From RPRB01 sp035543115 (lineage in GTDB: Bacteria; Myxococcota; Myxococcia; Myxococcales; Myxococcaceae), in NCBI GenBank assembly GCA_035543115.1, contig DATKKF010000142.1, forward strand, positions 1 to 64,000: a DNA stretch of 64,000 bases, read 5' to 3'. Position numbers and translations under genes: made by a program. Positions 10,379 through 19,399 of this stretch are shown in pieces. The notes under the pieces were generated by a model. The model did not search any database, was not told where the DNA came from, and saw only the letters and a program-made list of their open reading frames with translations. How positions within the stretch are numbered: position 1 is the first letter of the stretch; every line of letters starts with the position of its first letter.

Positions 10379-11649
10379 GCCCGCCCCTGGTGTGCGTGGG
10401 ACTCTCGCACCACACCGCCCCGGTGGGCGTCCGGGAGCGGCTGGCGCTCCCCGACGAACGGCAGACCGAGCTCCTCCAGGCGATGGCGCAGGCCCCGGCC
10501 GAGGCGCTGCTGGTCTCGACCTGCAACCGCGTCGAGCTCTACGTCATCGGCCCCGGCACGGACCTTCACGATCGGACCCGGAGCGCGCTGGCCAGCGCCG
10601 CGGGCGACGACCTGGCCCCCTACCTCTATTCGCACCACGGCGAGGCGGCGGTGCTCCACCTGTTCCGGGTGGCGGCAAGCCTGGACTCGATGGTGCTCGG
10701 CGAGCCGCAGATCCTCGGGCAGGTGAAGGACGCCTTCGAGCAGGCGCAGCGGCTGGGCGCCGCCCGGGGCGAGCTGGCCCGGATCTGCGCTGCCGCCTTC
10801 GGGAGCGCCAAGCGGGTCCGCACCGAGACCGACCTCGGTCGCGCGGCGACCTCGATGGCCTCGGCGGCGGTGGAGATGGCCCGGCACGTCTTCGACGGGC
10901 TCGACGGGAAGACCGTGCTCCTGGTCGGCGCGGGCGAGATGGCCGAGCTGGCCGGCCGCCACCTGGTCTCGGCCGGAGCCTCCAGGGTGCTGGTCGCCAA
11001 CCGCACCTTCGAGCACGCCGAGGCGCTGGCGGCGCTGCTGCAGGGCCTGGCGGTCCCCTTCGACCGGATGGAGGAGAGCCTGGTGCTGGCCGACGTCGTG
11101 GTCTGCTCCACCGCCTCCCCCACACCGGTCATCACCCTGGAGAAGGTCGCCCGGGTACTCAAGCCCAGGAGGCACCGGCCGCTGTTCCTGGTGGACCTGG
11201 CGGTGCCGCGCGACGTGGACCCGGACGTCCACACCCTGGACGGGGTCTACTCCTACGACGTCGACGACATCCAGCGGGTCATCGACGAGAACCAGGCGGC
11301 ACGCGCGGCCGCCGCGGCCAAGGCCGAGGTGCTGGTGGCCGAGGAGGTTGCCCGGTACATCCGCCAGCGCGCGGTGCGCGAGCAAGTGCCGGTGCTGGCA
11401 CAGCTCCGGGCCCGGGCCGAGCAGATCCGCCGGGGCGAGCTGGAGCGGGCCATGGGCAACCTCCCCGCCCCGCTCAGCCCGGAGCAGGTGAGGGTCATCG
11501 AGGCCATGACCTCGGCCATCGTGAACAAGATGCTGCACCAGCCCACGGCCAGGCTCCGGGCCGTGCAGGCCGGCGAGAGCGAGCTGGCCGACGCCGCCGC
11601 CGAGCTGTTCGGCCTGGACGGCGTGCCCCGCAAGGCCGGCGAGGGCTGA
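10375..11649 (+). CDS. hemA: Glutamyl-tRNA reductase
   Basis: 424 aa. It catalyses NADPH-dependent reduction of Glu-tRNA to glutamate-1-semialdehyde, the first step of C5-pathway tetrapyrrole synthesis. The N-terminus has 'VGLSHHTAPVGVRERLALP' and the catalytic cysteine in 'STCNRVELY' (about residue 50). 'SLDSMVLGEPQILGQVKDAF' follows, then the NADPH domain 'VLLVGAGEMAELAGRHL', then the dimerisation helix. ATG 10375 overlaps the preceding stop; an in-frame ATG at 10363 would add four residues. hemC follows after 22 bp. A tRNA-Glu(CTC) gene, the substrate class for this enzyme, lies 44 kb away in the window. Confidence 0.96.
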   Translation: MSPPLVCVGLSHHTAPVGVRERLALPDERQTELLQAMAQAPAEALLVSTCNRVELYVIGPGTDLHDRTRSALASAAGDDLAPYLYSHHGEAAVLHLFRVAASLDSMVLGEPQILGQVKDAFEQAQRLGAARGELARICAAAFGSAKRVRTETDLGRAATSMASAAVEMARHVFDGLDGKTVLLVGAGEMAELAGRHLVSAGASRVLVANRTFEHAEALAALLQGLAVPFDRMEESLVLADVVVCSTASPTPVITLEKVARVLKPRRHRPLFLVDLAVPRDVDPDVHTLDGVYSYDVDDIQRVIDENQAARAAAAAKAEVLVAEEVARYIRQRAVREQVPVLAQLRARAEQIRRGELERAMGNLPAPLSPEQVRVIEAMTSAIVNKMLHQPTARLRAVQAGESELADAAAELFGLDGVPRKAGEG

Positions 11650-11671
11650 GGCGTTCGCCTCGCTGCGTGCC

Positions 11672-12604
11672 ATGCCGCCGCTCCGGATCGCCACCCGCAA
11701 GAGTCCGCTCGCGCTGTGGCAGGCCCACCACGTGGCCAGGCTGCTCCGGTCGCGCTCGCCGAGCACCGAGGTGACCCTGGTCGAGCTGTCGACCGAAGGG
11801 GACCGGGTGCTGGACAGCCCTCTGTCGCGCATCGGCGGCAAGGGGCTGTTCGTGAAGGAGATCGAGGCGGCGCTGCTCGACGGCCGTGCCGACCTGGCGG
11901 TGCACAGCCTCAAGGACGTGACCAGCAGCTTTCCCCCGGGCCTGGTGCTGGCCGCGGTGCCCGAGCGCGAGGACCCGCGTGACGCCTGGGTGAGCCCCCG
12001 GGGTGTCCGCTTCGCCGACATTCCCCGGGGCGGGCGGGTCGGCACCTCCTCGCTCCGGCGGGCCTGTCAGCTTCGCGCGCTCCGCCCCGACGTCGAGGTG
12101 GTGCCGCTCCGGGGCAACGTGGGGACGCGGCTGCGGAAGACCGAGGAGCTGGGGCTGGCTGGGTCCATCCTCGCCCTGGCCGGGCTGCGGCGGCTCGGAC
12201 TCGAGGACCGGGTGACCGAGCTGCTTCCGCCGGAGGTGATGCTGCCGGCGGTGGGGCAGGGGGCGCTGGCGCTGGAGTGCGCCGCAGACAGCGCCCACCG
12301 CCCGCTGGTGGAGTCGCTCGAGGACCTCCCCACGCGTATCCCCATCGATGCCGAGCGGGCCTTCCTCGAGCTGCTGGAGGGTGGCTGCACCGTCCCCCTC
12401 GCCGCGCACGCCATCCTCGAGGGGGACCAGCTCTGGGTGCGGGGCCTGGTCGGCGCGCCCGACGGGAGCGAGGTGGTGCGCGCGGAGCGGCGAGGCGCCG
12501 CCTCGCGGGCCCGTGCGCTGGGCCAGGAGCTCGCCGAGGAGCTGCTCCGCCGTGGCGCCCGGGCCCTGCTCGCCGCGCACGCCGGAGCGCCGTCCGGTGT
12601 CTGA
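11672..12604 (+). CDS. hemC: Hydroxymethylbilane synthase (porphobilinogen deaminase)
   Basis: 310 aa with ATG at 11672. It polymerises four porphobilinogens to hydroxymethylbilane. 'IATRKSPLALWQA' opens domain 1, 'GKGLFVKEIEAALLDGRADLAVHSLKDV' carries catalytic Lys and Asp, and 'RRACQLRALRPDVEVVPLRGNVGTRLRK' binds substrate carboxylates. The cofactor-attachment cysteine is in 'LLEGGCTVPLAAHA' (about residue 245). Length and motifs are complete. It sits between hemA and hemD. Confidence 0.96.
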   Translation: MPPLRIATRKSPLALWQAHHVARLLRSRSPSTEVTLVELSTEGDRVLDSPLSRIGGKGLFVKEIEAALLDGRADLAVHSLKDVTSSFPPGLVLAAVPEREDPRDAWVSPRGVRFADIPRGGRVGTSSLRRACQLRALRPDVEVVPLRGNVGTRLRKTEELGLAGSILALAGLRRLGLEDRVTELLPPEVMLPAVGQGALALECAADSAHRPLVESLEDLPTRIPIDAERAFLELLEGGCTVPLAAHAILEGDQLWVRGLVGAPDGSEVVRAERRGAASRARALGQELAEELLRRGARALLAAHAGAPSGV

Positions 12605-12784
12605 GACAGGTCTGCCGAGGGAGGCTGCTCACGCGCCGGCGCGCCAGGGCGCAGCGCCCCCCCGCCGCCCGGCTGGCCTTCCGGTTCTGCACACCAGACG
12701 GCCTTCCTGGTGCAATTCCGGAAGGCCGGCCGCCGCGGGCCCGTGGCGTGCGTGCGTCGGGGCTCCCGGGCCTGGAGAGTGGGG

Positions 12785-13567
12785 GTGAGCGCGTCGTCGC
12801 CGCACGTCCCGCGTCTCGCCGGAGTCCGGGTGCTCGTCCCCCGTCCCCGCGAGCGGGCCGAGCCGCTGTGCTTCTTGCTCGAGGACGAGGGCGCCGAGGT
12901 GGTGGCGCTGCCGCTGCTCGAGCTGGAGCCACCCACGGACGCGCGGCCGCTCCAGGCGGCGGCCGAGCTGCTCCGCCGCTTCTCGTGGGTGGCGTTCGCC
13001 AGCGAGCGCGCGGTGACGGCGCTGGTGGAGGCGGTGCGGACTGCGGGGACGCTGGACGTCCTGCGCACCCGGAAGCTGGCCGCGGTGGGGCCGGGGACGG
13101 CCGCCGCCCTCTCTGCGCACGGACTCGAGCCGACGCTGGTCGCCGCGGTCTCCACCGGGGAGGGGCTGGCCGAGGCACTGGTCCCCCGGCTCCAGGCCGG
13201 AGAGGTGGTGCTGCTCCCGGCGGCCGAGCAGGGGCGGCGGGCGCTCGAGGAGGGTCTCGCGGCGGCCGGGGTGACGGTGGAGCGGGTGGCGGCGTACCGC
13301 TCGAGCCCGGCCGGTTCGGTGCCCGAGGGCTGGGCGGAGGTGGTCGCGCATCCTCCCCGGTGCGTGCTCTTCGGGTCCCCGCGCACGGTGGAGGCGTTCC
13401 TGTCGCTCCCCGGCGCCGAGGCGCTGGTCGGCGTGGTGCGGGCGGTCGCGGTTGGCCCGACGACGGCCGCAGCGCTCCGGGCCCGGGGGTGGGAGCCGGC
13501 GGCGATTGCCACTGCCCCGACGGCCCCCGAATGGGTGGAAGCGGCGGTGCGGGCCGTCGAGGGGTAG
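12785..13567 (+). CDS. hemD: Uroporphyrinogen-III synthase
   Basis: 260 aa from GTG 12785, chosen because a GGAG lies about 10 bp upstream and homology begins at 'LAGVRVLVPRPRERAEPLCFLLEDEGAEV'. The frame is open further upstream to 12710 but that part is Arg/Gly-rich and lacks similarity. It shows the bilobal HemD fold with 'PLLELEPP' and 'FASERAVTALVEAV' in lobe 1 and 'CVLFGSPRTVEAFLSLP', 'VAVGPTTAAALRARGWEP' in lobe 2. It cyclises hydroxymethylbilane. The 180 bp between hemC and this start hold no other gene. Confidence 0.87.
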   Translation: MSASSPHVPRLAGVRVLVPRPRERAEPLCFLLEDEGAEVVALPLLELEPPTDARPLQAAAELLRRFSWVAFASERAVTALVEAVRTAGTLDVLRTRKLAAVGPGTAAALSAHGLEPTLVAAVSTGEGLAEALVPRLQAGEVVLLPAAEQGRRALEEGLAAAGVTVERVAAYRSSPAGSVPEGWAEVVAHPPRCVLFGSPRTVEAFLSLPGAEALVGVVRAVAVGPTTAAALRARGWEPAAIATAPTAPEWVEAAVRAVEG

Positions 13568-13584
13568 ACTCCCGGGCCGCCCCC

Positions 13585-15402
13585 ATGACCCAGGCCGCCG
13601 TGGCGCGCACCAGCGCCGACTTCACCCTGAGCTTCGTCCTCAACGCGCTGGTCCAGGCCAAGCTGCTGACGCCGAGCCAGGCCCAGGACGTGCGCACCAA
13701 GGAGCAGGCCGCGCGCGCCCGGGTGCTGAAGCAGGTGGGCGCGGACAAGGACGAGGCCCGCTACACCGTCTCACCCATCGAGGTGGTGGCGGCGTTCCAG
13801 GTCCCGCTGGCGGGCGGCCGGGCGCTGGACCAGGACAAGGTCTCCGAGGTCGTCGCCGCTGCTGCGGGGGTTGGCTACAAGAAGATCGATCCCCTCAAGC
13901 TGGACATGGCGCTGGCGACGCGGACGGTGTCCAAGCCCTACGCGCAGAAGCACGTGCTGCTCCCGCTCGAGCGGACCGAGGCCGGCGCGCTGGTGGTGGC
14001 GGTCGCCAACCCCTTCGACCGCGAGCTGGTGGAGAACCTCCACCGGCTGGCGGGGATGCCCATCGAGCCGGTGCTCTCGGCGAAGGCGGACATCCTCAAG
14101 GCCATCGCCGACATCTACGGCTTCAAGCGGACGCTGGCCCAGGCGGCGACGGACTTCGCCCAGCCGGCGGGTCCGCAGATCCAGAACTTCGAGCAGCTGG
14201 TCTCGCTCTCCGGGAGCCAGGAGCTCGACGCCTCCGACAAGCCGATCGTCCAGGCAGTGGACTACCTGCTGCGCTACGCCTACGACAACCGGGCATCGGA
14301 CATCCACATCGAACCGAAGCGGGACAGCACGGTGGTGCGCCTGCGCATCGACGGCGTGCTCCACCCGGTCTACACCCTGCCGACGGGGGTGCATCCGCCG
14401 ATCGTGAGCCGGGTGAAGATGCTCTCGCGGATCGACATCTCGGAGAAGCGGCGGCCGCAGGACGGGCGGATCAAGACCGAGCGGGACGGCCGGGAGATCG
14501 AGCTCCGCGTGTCGACCCTGCCCACCGCGTTCGGCGAGAAGGTGGTCATCCGGATCTTCGACCCCGAGACGCTGGTGCAGGACATCGCCCAGCTCGGGTT
14601 CGACGAGGACGAGAAGGGCCTCTTCGAGTCGTGGATCGACGAGCCGCACGGGCTCATCCTCGTCACCGGGCCCACCGGGAGCGGGAAGACCACCACCCTC
14701 TACTCCGCGCTCAAGGCGCTGGCCGGGCCCGAGGTGAACGTCACCACCATCGAGGACCCCATCGAGATGGTGTGGGACGGCTTCAACCAGGTCCAGGTGC
14801 AGCCGAAGATCGACCTCGACTTCGCCAACGCGCTCCGCCACATCCTCCGCCAGGATCCGGACGTGATCATGGTGGGGGAGATCCGCGACCCGGAGACGGC
14901 GGAGAACGCGATCCAGGCGGCGCTCACCGGCCACCTGGTGCTCTCGACCCTGCACACCAACGACGCGGTGGGCGCGGTGAGCCGGATGAAGGACCTCGGG
15001 GTGCCGCCCTTCCTGCTCTCGAGCTGTCTGCTCGGGGTGATGGCCCAGCGCCTCCTCCGCCGGGTCTGCAGCCGGTGCGCGGCGGAGCACAACCTGACCC
15101 AGGACGAGCTGCTCGCGCTCGGTGCGCCGCTGCCGCTGCTCCCCGGCGGGGTGCAGATCGTCCAGGGCCCCGGCTGCGTGCACTGCCGCGGCACCGGCTT
15201 CTACGGGCGCACCGGCGTGTTCGAGATCATGCCGGTCACCCCGGAGATCCGCGAGGCCATCGCCCAGGGGGCGAACACCCCGGAGCTGGTGCAGCTCGCG
15301 CGCCGGGCCGGCATGCGCACCCTGCGCGAGGCGGCGGTCCGGAAGCTCGCCAGTGGTCAGACCGCCTTCGCCGAGGTGGTGCGGATGACCGCGTCGGCGT
15401 GA
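13585..15402 (+). CDS. GspE/PilB-family secretion or pilus ATPase
   Basis: 605 aa. An N-terminal MshEN/GspE-N-like region (about 1-190) is followed by the hexameric ATPase: Walker A G-P-T-G-S-G-K-T near residue 362, Asp box 'TIEDPIEMVWDGFNQVQV', Walker B 'DPDVIMVGEIRDPETAENAIQAALTGHLVLSTLHTNDA', and the zinc tetracysteine site C-S-R-C ... C-V-H-C. Such ATPases power type IV pilus extension or type II secretion. No pilin, secretin or PilC neighbour is present, so the machine it serves is undecided. ATG 13585 follows hemD by 17 bp. Confidence 0.92.
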   Translation: MTQAAVARTSADFTLSFVLNALVQAKLLTPSQAQDVRTKEQAARARVLKQVGADKDEARYTVSPIEVVAAFQVPLAGGRALDQDKVSEVVAAAAGVGYKKIDPLKLDMALATRTVSKPYAQKHVLLPLERTEAGALVVAVANPFDRELVENLHRLAGMPIEPVLSAKADILKAIADIYGFKRTLAQAATDFAQPAGPQIQNFEQLVSLSGSQELDASDKPIVQAVDYLLRYAYDNRASDIHIEPKRDSTVVRLRIDGVLHPVYTLPTGVHPPIVSRVKMLSRIDISEKRRPQDGRIKTERDGREIELRVSTLPTAFGEKVVIRIFDPETLVQDIAQLGFDEDEKGLFESWIDEPHGLILVTGPTGSGKTTTLYSALKALAGPEVNVTTIEDPIEMVWDGFNQVQVQPKIDLDFANALRHILRQDPDVIMVGEIRDPETAENAIQAALTGHLVLSTLHTNDAVGAVSRMKDLGVPPFLLSSCLLGVMAQRLLRRVCSRCAAEHNLTQDELLALGAPLPLLPGGVQIVQGPGCVHCRGTGFYGRTGVFEIMPVTPEIREAIAQGANTPELVQLARRAGMRTLREAAVRKLASGQTAFAEVVRMTASA

Positions 15403-15528
15403 GGCAGCGGCGCGCGCCGTGCCGGACTCGCGCCGCCGTCTGATGCGGCGCGCAGCAGGAGCGGAACCAGGACCCCGACGGTCGCCGGGCGCATGGCGGC
15501 GCATCCTGCTACCCGCGCTCGCGGCCGG

Positions 15529-16335
15529 TCAGCCGAGGAGTCCTGCCCGGACGGCGCGGTCGAGCACCTCGGCGATTACGTCCACCGAGGCCCGGGTGTC
15601 GCTTCGCCGCACCGCGGTGCTCCCCGCGTGGACCGCGTGCTCGCCGCCGAGCACGAAGGGCAGCGCGCGCCGGCCGAGGCGGAGGAGCCGCTCGTCGTGA
15701 AATGCGCCGGGAGCCCGTCGCCTCAGCTCCTGGGCCATGACCCCGAGGTTCGCCGCCCGTGCCGGCTGGAGCAGCGCACCGAGCCCGGAGAACTCGAGCT
15801 CCAGCTCCGCGAGGATGACCCGCTCGCCACCGTCGGCGTGCACCAGGACGAACTGCTCGGACGCCTCCTGAGTGTCCTGCACGGTCGACGTCGTCTTCTT
15901 GGTCATGACCAGTCCGCCGGTCAGCACCGCCCGGCCCAGGGCGAAGCTTCGCGAGGCCTCGGTGTGTTCGGACGTGGTCCGGCTCGTGCGCACTCCCCGG
16001 AGCACGACCCGCACCGCGTCCCAGGGGACGGTGAGCGTCGCCCCGCTCCGCGCCGTGACCCGCATCCCGCCCGGCTCGAAGCCAAAGCTCCGTGCCTGGA
16101 GCCGGTCGGCGTCGGTGGGAACTGCCTCGTCGAGCGCCAGCGCGGCCAGGCCGGTCCCGTCGAGCGCCCGGACCAGGGCCTCGGCTCCGTCGGGCGGGAG
16201 CCGGGCGAGGAGCGCGGGTGGCTCCGGTGCCAGGCGCATCCTCGCCTCGGCACGAGTCATCCCGGCGGCCGTCACCAGCGCCGAGACCGCCGCGTCGACG
16301 TCCTTCGGCTGCCGAACGGTCGCGACCAGGTGCAT
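15529..16335 (-). CDS. Hypothetical protein, two-part cytoplasmic protein
   Basis: 268 aa with ATG at 16335-16333 and no signal peptide or membrane helix. The first ~75 residues ('VRQPKDVDAAVSALVTAAGMTRAEARMRLAPEPP', 'LLARLPPDGAEALVRAL') resemble in plan the small alpha/beta 'ribosomal L7/L12-like' regulatory modules common in myxobacterial proteins. The rest is beta-rich ('GMRVTARSGATLTVPWDAVRVVLRG', 'VILAELELEFSGLGALL') and suggests a PH-like or DUF fold. I do not recognise a named family. It is convergent with the GspE/PilB gene and diverges from the Nudix gene by 62 bp. Confidence 0.6.
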   Translation of the reverse strand: MHLVATVRQPKDVDAAVSALVTAAGMTRAEARMRLAPEPPALLARLPPDGAEALVRALDGTGLAALALDEAVPTDADRLQARSFGFEPGGMRVTARSGATLTVPWDAVRVVLRGVRTSRTTSEHTEASRSFALGRAVLTGGLVMTKKTTSTVQDTQEASEQFVLVHADGGERVILAELELEFSGLGALLQPARAANLGVMAQELRRRAPGAFHDERLLRLGRRALPFVLGGEHAVHAGSTAVRRSDTRASVDVIAEVLDRAVRAGLLG

Positions 16336-16397
16336 GCCCCGACGGTAGCAGGGGAGCGGGGCCGCGACGCCTGCGACGTGGCATCCTCCGGGAGCAC

Positions 16398-17096
16398 ATG
16401 GAACGCTCGCCCCGCGACGTGGTGACCGGCATCGAGGTGGTGGAGGACCTGACCGCGCGCTCGCGCTGCGACGAGGGCTTCCTCCACGTGAAGCGGCTGG
16501 TCTGCCGGAACACCCATGGCGACGGGTCCACCTCGCGCGACTACCGGGTCGACGTGGTGGACCGGCCCATCCCGGACGCGGTGGCGGTGCTCATCTGGCG
16601 CCGCGGCGCGAATGGCGTCGAGGTGCTCACCCGGAGGACGCTGCGCCCCGCCGCGCACTTTCGCGCCACCCTGAAGCTCCCGGTGCCGGATCCCCGCCCC
16701 TACCTGCTGCTCGAGGAGCTGGTGGCCGGCATCCTCGAGCCCGAGGACCAGGGAGAGGCCGGCGTCCGCCGGCGGGCCGCGGAGGAGACGTTCGAGGAGG
16801 CCGGCATCCGCGTGTCGCCGGACGAGGTGACCACCCTCGGCAAGGGCTTCTTCCTCGCCCCCGGGATCCTCTCGGAGAAGATCCATCCCACCGCCGTGGA
16901 GGTCACCGGGCGCCCGCTGGCCACGCCCCACGGCGACGGCTCGCCGCTCGAGGAGGGGGCGACGCTTCACTGGTGGCCCGCAGACGCGCTGCTCGAGGCG
17001 TGCCGGAGCGGTGAGGTGGAGGACGCGAAGACCGAGGTCATGGTCGGCCGCTTCCTCGCGCGCGGGGCGGGCGTGACCCCCACCGGGGCCCGCTGA
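16398..17096 (+). CDS. Nudix hydrolase
   Basis: 232 aa from ATG 16398 with a GGGAG site at 16390-16394. The protein has the ADP-ribose pyrophosphatase-like layout: 'LLLEELVAGILEPEDQGEAGVRRRAAEETFEEAGIRV' (about residues 103-138) is the Nudix box. The catalytic E-E-x-G-U core is intact, but the spacing before it is one residue longer than the consensus and the usual R-E reads E-E. It probably hydrolyses a nucleoside diphosphate derivative. It stands alone between hypothetical genes. Confidence 0.82.
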   Translation: MERSPRDVVTGIEVVEDLTARSRCDEGFLHVKRLVCRNTHGDGSTSRDYRVDVVDRPIPDAVAVLIWRRGANGVEVLTRRTLRPAAHFRATLKLPVPDPRPYLLLEELVAGILEPEDQGEAGVRRRAAEETFEEAGIRVSPDEVTTLGKGFFLAPGILSEKIHPTAVEVTGRPLATPHGDGSPLEEGATLHWWPADALLEACRSGEVEDAKTEVMVGRFLARGAGVTPTGAR

Positions 17097-17164
17097 CCCA
17101 CCCCCGGCTCCCGGATTCCGGAGTCTTGCAGGCGGCCCGGCCGGTGCAGTGCCTGGGTTCCGCC

Positions 17165-17362
17165 ATGGCCGATCCCGCCAGCCCCCGTCCCGTTCCGGTC
17201 CTCGACCTCGTCGGCGCCATCCGGCTCGACCCGGAGTTCCGGATGGAGGACGTGCTCCGCGCGCTCGACAGCATGACGCCCGAGGAGCTGGAGGAGCTGG
17301 CGGCGCTCCTCGACGAGCACGACGCCGCGGTCCGCCGGCGCGCGCGCGTCCTGGCCAGCTGA
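17165..17362 (+). CDS. Small hypothetical protein
   Basis: 65 aa from ATG 17165; an in-frame ATG at 17126 would add 13 residues. The sequence is acidic and helical ('PEFRMEDVLRALDSMTPEELEELAALLDEHDAAVRRRARVLAS'), which looks coding and unlike an antisense shadow. There is no known domain. It lies between the Nudix and HAD genes in the same direction. Confidence 0.45.
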   Translation: MADPASPRPVPVLDLVGAIRLDPEFRMEDVLRALDSMTPEELEELAALLDEHDAAVRRRARVLAS

Positions 17363-17414
17363 GGCCCCCCGGGCGTCGACGAACCCGGTGCCCCGGCGGT
17401 AGAGGGGTGCCTCG

Positions 17415-18164
17415 ATGCAGTTCGCGCCCCATCCGGAGTGGCAGAGGGTCCTCACCGACATCCTTTCCGCGGCGCACGCGGCAGGTCCCGCGGGCGTCAT
17501 CGCCTTCGACCTCGACTCGACGCTCCTGGACAACCGCCCGCGCCAGGCCGCCATCGTGCGCGACTTCGCGAGCGTGCACGGCATCTCGGCCCTCGAGGCC
17601 TTCCAGGCCGAGCACCTCGTCACCGGCTTCGACACCCGGGAGGCGCTCGGCAGGGCCGGGCTCGACCCCGAGACCGTCGCGCGGTGGCTGCCGGACCTCC
17701 GCAGGCACTGGGTGGAGCGCTTCTTCACCTCGGAGGCGTGCCTCCATGACATCCCCGTCCGGGGGGCGGCCGGGTACGCCCGCCGCGCGCACCGCACGGG
17801 GGTCCAGCTGGTCTACCTGACGGCTCGCCCCGAGCGAATGCGGCCCGGAACGGAGGAGGTGCTGCGCCGCTTCGGGTTCCCGCTGCCGGGGGCGAGGGTG
17901 CAGCTGTGGATGAAGCCGGACGATCCATCCGTGGGGGACGAGGTGTTCAAGCGCTCCGCACATGCCCGGCTGGCCTCGCTGGGGCGGCTGGTGGCAGCCT
18001 TCGACAACGAGCCGGGGCACGTGAACGACTTCCGGGCCACGTTCCCGGAGGCGGAGGTGGTGCTGGTCGCAACCGGCCACTCGGGCCGTGTGTCAACGCT
18101 CGCCCCACAGGTGCGCGTGGTTCCCCACCTCGCGCTGGAGGGGGAGCCGCCAGAAAACCTGTGA
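17415..18164 (+). CDS. HAD-superfamily hydrolase
   Basis: 249 aa with ATG at 17415. Motif I is D-L-D-S-T-L-L-D ('IAFDLDSTLLDNRP', about residue 31), motif II 'VYLTARPER', and motif III/IV Lys ('KPDDPSVGDEVFK') with 'AFDNEPGHVNDFRATFP'. The pattern is that of C2-cap-less, acid-phosphatase-like HAD enzymes. The substrate is unknown. The next gene in the same direction, pdhA, starts 58 bp downstream. Confidence 0.83.
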   Translation: MQFAPHPEWQRVLTDILSAAHAAGPAGVIAFDLDSTLLDNRPRQAAIVRDFASVHGISALEAFQAEHLVTGFDTREALGRAGLDPETVARWLPDLRRHWVERFFTSEACLHDIPVRGAAGYARRAHRTGVQLVYLTARPERMRPGTEEVLRRFGFPLPGARVQLWMKPDDPSVGDEVFKRSAHARLASLGRLVAAFDNEPGHVNDFRATFPEAEVVLVATGHSGRVSTLAPQVRVVPHLALEGEPPENL

Positions 18165-18222
18165 AGCGCGCGCCGCGCCGCGGCATGGGGCGATCGCTTG
18201 GAAAATCGGGCCTCGAGTCGAT

Positions 18223-19371
18223 ATGCAGCGGCCCGGCATGGCACCTCAGTATTCGAAGGACCTGCTGCTCTCGATGTACCGGCACATGTACCTGATCCGC
18301 CGGTTCGAGGAACGGGCGGCGCAGGCCTACACCCAGGGCAAGATCAACGGCTTCTGCCACCTCTACATCGGGCAGGAGGCGGTCGCGGTGGGCGCCACCG
18401 AGGCGCTGCGTCCCGACGACTACCAGCTCGGCGCGTACCGCGATCACGGCTACCCGCTCACCCGCGGCGCCGACCCCGGGATGATCATGGCCGAGCTGTT
18501 CGGGAAGGCGACCGGCTACTGCAAGGGCAAGGGCGGCTCGATGCACATCTTCGACGTCGAGCACTACACGCTCGGCGGCTACGGCATCGTGGGCGGGCAG
18601 ATCCCGCTCGCCGCCGGGCTGGGCTTCGCCTCGCGCTACCGCAACGACGGGCGGGTCACCGTCTGCTACTTCGGCGAGGCCGCAGCGAACCAGGGGGCGT
18701 TCCACGAGACCCTGAACATGGCGGCGAAGTGGTCGCTGCCGGTCATCTTCCTCTGCGAGAACAACCGCTACGGGATGGGGACGGCCTTCGCCCGCGTCTC
18801 TCCGATGCCCGAGGTCTACAAGCGCGCGGCGGCCTACGGCATCCGGGGCGAGCCCGTGGACGGGATGGACGTGCTGAAGGTCTACGAGGCGGTGAAGGAC
18901 TGCGCCGCGCACTGCCGCGCCGGCAAGGGGCCGGTGCTGCTCGAGGCCAACACCTACCGCTACCGCGGCCACTCGATGTCCGATCCGGCCACCTACCGGA
19001 CCAAGACCGAGGTGGAGCAGGAGCGCAAGGGAGACCCCATTCCCAAGCTCCGCCAGTTTGCCGTGGAGCAGGTGAAGATCCCGGAGTCCGAGTTCGAGGC
19101 CATCGACGCCGAGATCAGGGCCACGGTCGACGCCGCGGTGAAGTTCGCCGACGAGTCGCCCGAGCCGTCGCTCGACGAGCTCCACGAGGACATCTTCGTC
19201 GAGCCGGGCGATCCGGACGTGAAGCCACGCGAGCGGGTGCTGGGGATGAAGGTCCAGTGGCCGCACCACCCGGGGCCGCAGGACTACCGCGTGACCTGGG
19301 ACCTCGAGCCGCGCGAGCAGGCCGAGGTGACGGAACAGAAGGCCGGTCTGAAGCAGCCGGCCCGGGCCTGA
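18223..19371 (+). CDS. pdhA: Pyruvate dehydrogenase E1 component, alpha subunit
   Basis: 382 aa, ATG 18223 (ATG 18238, 'MAPQYSKD', is also possible). It binds thiamine diphosphate with E1beta and decarboxylates pyruvate. Key parts are 'YLIRRFEERAAQAYTQGKINGFCHLYIGQEAVAVG', the TPP motif written 'GEAAANQGAFHETLNMA' (GDG replaced by GEA, as is usual in this family), 'FLCENNRYGMGT', and the phosphorylation-loop-like 'TYRYRGHSMSDPATYRTK'. pdhB follows after 28 bp and pdhC after that, so E1 and E2 form one operon. Confidence 0.94.
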   Translation: MQRPGMAPQYSKDLLLSMYRHMYLIRRFEERAAQAYTQGKINGFCHLYIGQEAVAVGATEALRPDDYQLGAYRDHGYPLTRGADPGMIMAELFGKATGYCKGKGGSMHIFDVEHYTLGGYGIVGGQIPLAAGLGFASRYRNDGRVTVCYFGEAAANQGAFHETLNMAAKWSLPVIFLCENNRYGMGTAFARVSPMPEVYKRAAAYGIRGEPVDGMDVLKVYEAVKDCAAHCRAGKGPVLLEANTYRYRGHSMSDPATYRTKTEVEQERKGDPIPKLRQFAVEQVKIPESEFEAIDAEIRATVDAAVKFADESPEPSLDELHEDIFVEPGDPDVKPRERVLGMKVQWPHHPGPQDYRVTWDLEPREQAEVTEQKAGLKQPARA

Positions 19372-19399
19372 CGACGAGAGCGACGAGGGACGACACGAG

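Noticed and set aside
11910..13748. 612-codon minus-strand frame over hemC-hemD
   Set aside because: Extreme Pro/Arg/Ala content and complete overlap with two well-supported heme genes.
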